From positions 28,937,973-29,001,972 of the forward strand of contig NC_052516.1 of the NCBI RefSeq assembly GCF_014356525.2: a DNA stretch of 64,000 bases, read 5' to 3'. The notes under the pieces were generated by a model. The model ran no database searches and was not told the DNA's origin. It saw only the letters and a program-made list of their open reading frames with translations. Below are positions 60,129 to 64,000 of the stretch, in pieces. The number at the start of each line of letters is the position of its first letter. Positions within the stretch are counted from its first letter, which is position 1. A program made the position numbers and the translations under genes. The stretch is from Nilaparvata lugens (Eukaryota; Arthropoda; Insecta; Hemiptera; Delphacidae).

Positions 60129-61090
60129 TAGAATACTATTATTCATAATACAGAAACCGTTTGGGAAGAAATTGTGTCAAATGTCTAGTGATGACAACTG
60201 AATAGCGATCAATTTTGTGAAGACTTGTGTACAATAACAACAAAAAGGTTTGAATATATATGAGCGGTATTGTGACCGATTTTCTGGTATTTCCATGAAA
60301 TGAATAAAAACCTAATATATTTTGTCATCCACGATTTAATTTCCAAATGTCGATAAGATAGAATCTTGTTCAATGGCTAAACCAGGCACATCTTCAGACT
60401 TCTGAATCAAGTCAAAAACACAGCTGAAGTTTCCAAGCTGAAGTTTCAAGAGAATGTTCTCATAAGCAAGGTTCTCAGCCTCAAGCCATGATTCAAGATT
60501 ATTGAAATTTGGAAATTGAATAGTGGTTGACAACATTCACTTTTTCTCATAATTTGGGACTGCTTGCTATGTAGTGGCCATCAGAAAGAATTTGACTACG
60601 TTTCATCACTTCCAATCAACGCTTGACATGAATATAGAAAGATACCAATTATTGAAAACTTGACTTATGATAACTATGTTGATCATAATCAACTCTATGA
60701 AATGCCTTTTAATTCAATAATTGAGTGATTTCCAATGACAGTATATTCATTCCATGTTAAATTTCATGTTCATTCAGAATTTCCCATTTCTTGATCACAA
60801 AAAATGTTTTCCAACATTCTCAATTTTCCAAACGGTAGGGAAACACTTGTGCGACGAGGGAAATTATTTGTCTGTGCAGGGAAATTCTACCCGACTAGCC
60901 CTGTTCTGGTCCTCAGTACGCATGTACCACTCGTGAAGGCACTTGGGCATGAGCAGTCAATCCGTTTTGAGGGAAAATTCTTCGACAAATATTTACCCAG
61001 ACTTCCTGCACTCCCCCCACCCTTTCACTTTGGTTTCTGTCGCTCAGTCTTTGCCACATTAGGCAATCGGCAGGCTTTCCTTCCGCCTTG
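60129..61090. other. Intergenic, no gene recognised
   Basis: Frames at 60,336-60,536 (minus) and 60,804-61,091 (plus) show no domain. Sequence is AT-rich up to 60,840, then more balanced. Confidence 0.35.
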
Positions 61091-61094
61091 AGAC

Positions 61095-61330
61095 TCCTTC
61101 ATTCCTCCTCCTCCTCTTCTTTCTTCTCTTCCTCCTTTACCCCTCCTTTTCCTCCTCCTCCTTCACTCAAAATCCTTTTCCAACTACTCCTCATTCAACG
61201 CCTTCTCTCCCTCCATCATATTCGCCTCCTTCCTCCACCTCATCCTGATATCCACCTCCTCAACCTACTCCTCCTCCTCCTCCTCCCCCGCTCCCTCTTA
61301 CTCTTTCTCACACTTCTGAAAGTCTTCCTC
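61095..61330. repeat. CTCC-rich pyrimidine tract
   Basis: Plus-strand pyrimidine words CTCCTCCTCC and CTTCCTC with few purines. Confidence 0.85.
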
Positions 61331-61506
61331 TTCTCCTTAAATCCTCCAACTACTCGGAAAAATAGGGTTGGGGGTGTGTAGCCACTCAAGCAAAGGGTTC
61401 AAGCATCATGGGTCGACACACCACTACCTCTCTTTTTTACTCCTTCTGAGAATACTCCAACATCCTGCTCTCTTTCAATTTCTTACAGTCACTTACTTTA
61501 TCACTC

Positions 61507-62203
61507 TTAGTGCAGTTTGCACAGTGACAGTTTAAACTAAATTTTATTTTAAACTGGATTAAATCCGTATCAAGTCTATTTTGTTATAATGTGTTTCATT
61601 TTGAGCTTAAGCCACCAGCTGATTAAATCAAGTTTAAGCTTTGACTGTGCAAACGGCCCTTAGTGCCGTTTGCACATTAACAGGTTAAACTAGATTACAT
61701 TTTAAACTGGATTAAATCCGTATCAAGACTCGTTTGTTATAATTTGTTTCATTTTGAGCTTAAGTCACCAGCTGATTAAATTCTGTTTAAGCTTTGACTG
61801 TGCAAACGGCCTTAAGAGAACTAGATTACATTTTAAACTGGATTAAATCCGTATCGAGTCTCGTTTGTTATAATGTGTTTCATTTTGAGTTCAAGTCACC
61901 AGCTGAATAAATCAAGTTTAAGCTTTGACATTAACAGGGTAAACTAGATTACATTTTAAACTGGATTAAATCCGTATCAAGACTCGTTTGTTATAATTTG
62001 TTTCATTTTGAGCTTAAGTCACCAGCTGATTAAATTCTGTTTAAGCTTTGACTGTGCAAACGGCCTTAAGAAAACTAGATTACATTTTAAACTGGATTGA
62101 ATCCGTATCGAGTCTCGTTTGTTATAATGTGTTTCATTTTGAGCTTAAGCCACCAGCTGATTAAATCAAGTTCAAGCTTTGACTGTGCAAATGGCCCTTA
62201 ATG
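61507..62203. repeat. Tandem array of five MITE units with a two-unit higher order
   Basis: Each unit holds TTTTAAACTGGATTAAATCC GTATC, TCGTTTGTTATAAT and GAGCTTAAG, then CACCAGCTGATTAAAT and AAGCTTTGACTGTGCAAACG GCC. Units start near 61,510, 61,668, 61,818, 61,930 and 62,070. TAGTGCCGTTTGCACA/TGTGCAAACGGCCCTTA at unit ends are inverted repeats, so the monomer looks like a MITE. Units 2+3 and 4+5 repeat as a pair with a period of about 254 bases. Confidence 0.9.
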
Positions 62204-62477
62204 TTCCCCTTTATACCCATTTTTTCTCTTCTAACTGAATATTCTGTTATGTTGAATAATTTGAAAATGATACAGAGATAGTCTTGATGAATGAACGTAT
62301 TTTATTTAAAAATACTCAATTATGAGAAAGGGTTCAAGAACACATATTATATTAAACATATAGGTAACACTAACGATCATGAACATCAATCCTGTGATGT
62401 AGTGAAGTTGAGAACCTAGGATCCAGATTATGATTCTAGAACATTATCCAAACTTATCTCTGTGTTTCCTTGGAAGT
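62204..62477. other. Short spacer, no gene recognised
   Basis: AT-rich, no feature that I can support. Confidence 0.35.
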
Positions 62478-62662
62478 AAAGCACTGTAAATTCGTATGGC
62501 TTATGATGGCGAGGGGTCTCTTGCGGGAAGGTTCCACCTCGCTTGAATATATTATTCAAGCCGTCAATGAGCTACAATCAATGAGCTTACTACTGTCATA
62601 CATCAGCCGGCAACGACAATTAACGAGCTCATCCGATAACACAGGACGGACCTGGTTAAAAA
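62478..62662 (-). repeat. tRNA-derived SINE, reversed copy lacking the head
   Basis: On the minus strand it reads like 35,550-35,700: AACCAGGTCCGTCCTGTGTT ATCGG, then CGTTGCCGGCTGATG, CATTGACGGCTTGAATAATA and GGTGGAACCTTCCCGCAAGA. The A- and B-box head seen at 35,459 is missing, so it is a truncated copy. Confidence 0.8.
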
Positions 62663-62700
62663 GGCTCAACCAGAGTTGAACTGAGTTCAAATTTGATTGA

Positions 62701-62793
62701 TAATTTATCTCTTTCCTGTATAGGGCTACTTGTAATATAAATATAAAGAAAATAAAAATCTCAGTACCCTTTTTTTAAAATATTTTATCACAA
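62701..62793 (+). mobile_element. Left flank of the Penelope-like element, hairpin-arm sequence
   Basis: TTATCTCTTTCCTGTATAGG GCTACTTG, AAAATAAAAATCTCAGTACC C and TTTTTAAAATATTTTATCAC AAC. The inner 30 bases are the reverse complement of the right flank at 63,971-64,000. The same lead and arm occur at 14,716, 56,689 (reversed) and 59,727. Confidence 0.85.
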
Positions 62794-63844
62794 CCTTTAT
62801 CAGGTTATCTGGCTAACATATACATGAACAATTTAGAAAAATCTAAAATAATGAATGATAATAATCCTCTAAAGAGAAATATTATTTATTGGCACAGATA
62901 TGTTGATGATATAATATGTCTGTATAATAATGAAGATAAAACACATGAAGATTTTGAATTATATTTAAATTCAATATCACCTCCTATAAAATTTACGATG
63001 GAAGCTCAAGAACATGAAATAAATTCTCTTGATTTAACAATTAGTATGAAAGATAACAAACATGATTTTAGCATTTATAGAAAACCCACACATACAGATT
63101 GTATAATTCCTAGAGATTCAAATCATCCTTGGCAACAAAAAATTTCAACTTTCAATGCATTGATATACAGGCTAATAAAAATTCCCTTGTCAAAAGATAA
63201 TTACAGAAAAGAGAAGAAAATAATAAAATATATGGCAATAACAAATGGATATAATACCAAAACTATTGATAGAATGATTTACAAACAAAAAGGAAAATTA
63301 ATACAGAATAGAACTCAAAATAATCGAGGAAATGTAGGAAATAAAGAATATATTTGTGTTCCATATAACACAAAATTTAATAAAACTATAAGAAAAACCT
63401 TTACAAAAAATAAATTCATTCTAGGTTATAGGGCAACAAATAATGCATTGGAACTGATAAAAAAGAAATCAAATTTAAATTTACAGCAAGATAAGTTTAA
63501 AAAATCTGGAATCTATGAACTTAAATGTAGTGATTGCGACAAATTCTATATCGGACAAACGGGTAGAAATTTCCATATCAGGTTTCGAGAACATATCCAA
63601 GCACTAAAATCTAAAAATTATACACAAGTCGGCATTTGCTGAACACTTGATAGATTCAGGCCATAATTTTACAGATATAAATTCCAATATGAAAATACTT
63701 AATTATGGTAATAAAAGTCAAAAACTGAATGTCAAAGAAGAATTTCATATTTATAAAGGAGCAGAATTAAACAGAGATAAAATAATAAACTTAATACAAT
63801 TGGACACCAATAACCCCATTTTTGATAGAATCATGCGAATTTAA
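62794..63844 (+). pseudogene. Penelope-like element: RT end + GIY-YIG endonuclease, 5' truncated, one frameshift
   Basis: The frame can be read from 62,794 as PLSGYLANIYMNNLEKSK, the end of RT motif B, then YWHRYVDDIICLY (motif C, YVDD), LDLTISMKDNKHDFSIYRKP and HPWQQKISTFNALIYRL, blocks typical of Penelope-like RTs. From about 63,505 comes the GIY-YIG nuclease: GIYELKCSDCDKFYIGQTGR, with Cys pair KCSDC, then FHIRFREH. A one-base shift near 63,630 moves the frame to FAEHLIDSGHNF, and the protein ends KEEFHIYKG...FDRIMRI at TAA 63,842. The N-terminal two thirds of RT are absent; the sequence begins within motif B, directly after the hairpin-arm flank. In the family, a GIY-YIG enzyme makes the nick for target-primed reverse transcription. 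This copy cannot be autonomous. Confidence 0.9.
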
Positions 63845-64000
63845 ACCCAAAATTTACAGTCCTAGTTCATAAAAACATATGAATACACTAACATATGATC
63901 AAAATAAGAATCTTCCAGTAGTATTTATTTATTTAATTCATATCACTTGAAAATGGCATAAATGACCGAAACATGTTGTGATAAAATATTTTAAAAAAAG
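63845..64000 (+). mobile_element. 3' flank of the Penelope-like element, right hairpin arm
   Basis: After the stop, ACTTGAAAATGGCATAAATG ACCGAAACATGTTGTGATAA AATATTTTAAAAAA runs to the window edge. Its last 30 bases complement 62,764-62,793. The ATGGCAT...CCGAAACATGTTGTGAT string is the same as at the centre and right arm of the hairpins at 14.8 and 59.8 kb. Confidence 0.85.

Overview
This is a gene-poor, repeat-rich, AT-rich animal nuclear sequence. GT-AG introns, long microsatellites, non-LTR and Penelope-like retroelements, tRNA-derived SINE-like repeats and many short inverted-repeat DNA elements point to an insect. The insect odorant receptor gene at 4.8-11.9 kb supports this. The style of the receptor and of the repeats looks to me like a planthopper (Delphacidae, for example Nilaparvata), but that is recognition and has not been tested by a search.

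Layout. Positions 1-2,897 hold the end of ORF1 and a frameshifted ORF2 of a Jockey-type LINE. Positions 4,830-11,948 hold the only convincing host gene, a 7tm_6 odorant receptor in five visible exons, with a poly(A) signal at 12,042. The extreme N-terminus is missing. Its 2.9-kb third intron carries a 520-bp interspersed repeat and two inverted SINE tails. From 12 to 28 kb there are microsatellites, three repeat families, a GC-rich inverted-repeat element nested in a tRNA-like SINE, tandem duplications and purine-strand minisatellites. At 28.4-31.8 kb a degenerate, 5'-truncated LINE has inserted into a copy of the 530-bp repeat. From 32 to 62 kb there is almost only repeat sequence: SINEs, Helitron-like ends, MITEs, polypurine and polypyrimidine blocks, a 0.7-kb inverted repeat, a 1-kb terminal-inverted-repeat element and a 5-unit MITE tandem array. 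At 62.7-64.0 kb a Penelope-like element (RT plus GIY-YIG endonuclease) runs to the right edge.

The most interesting pattern is a family of long hairpins at 14.7, 56.4 and 59.7 kb. Their arms match the sequences flanking the Penelope-like reading frame at 62.7-64.0 kb. They look like coding-less derivatives of that retroelement. A diverged pair of similar arms brackets 45.96-47.53 kb.

Apart from the receptor, no host protein gene could be supported. A few short candidate exons are listed at low confidence. Most long open frames here are translations of microsatellites or of GGA/GAA-rich tracts.
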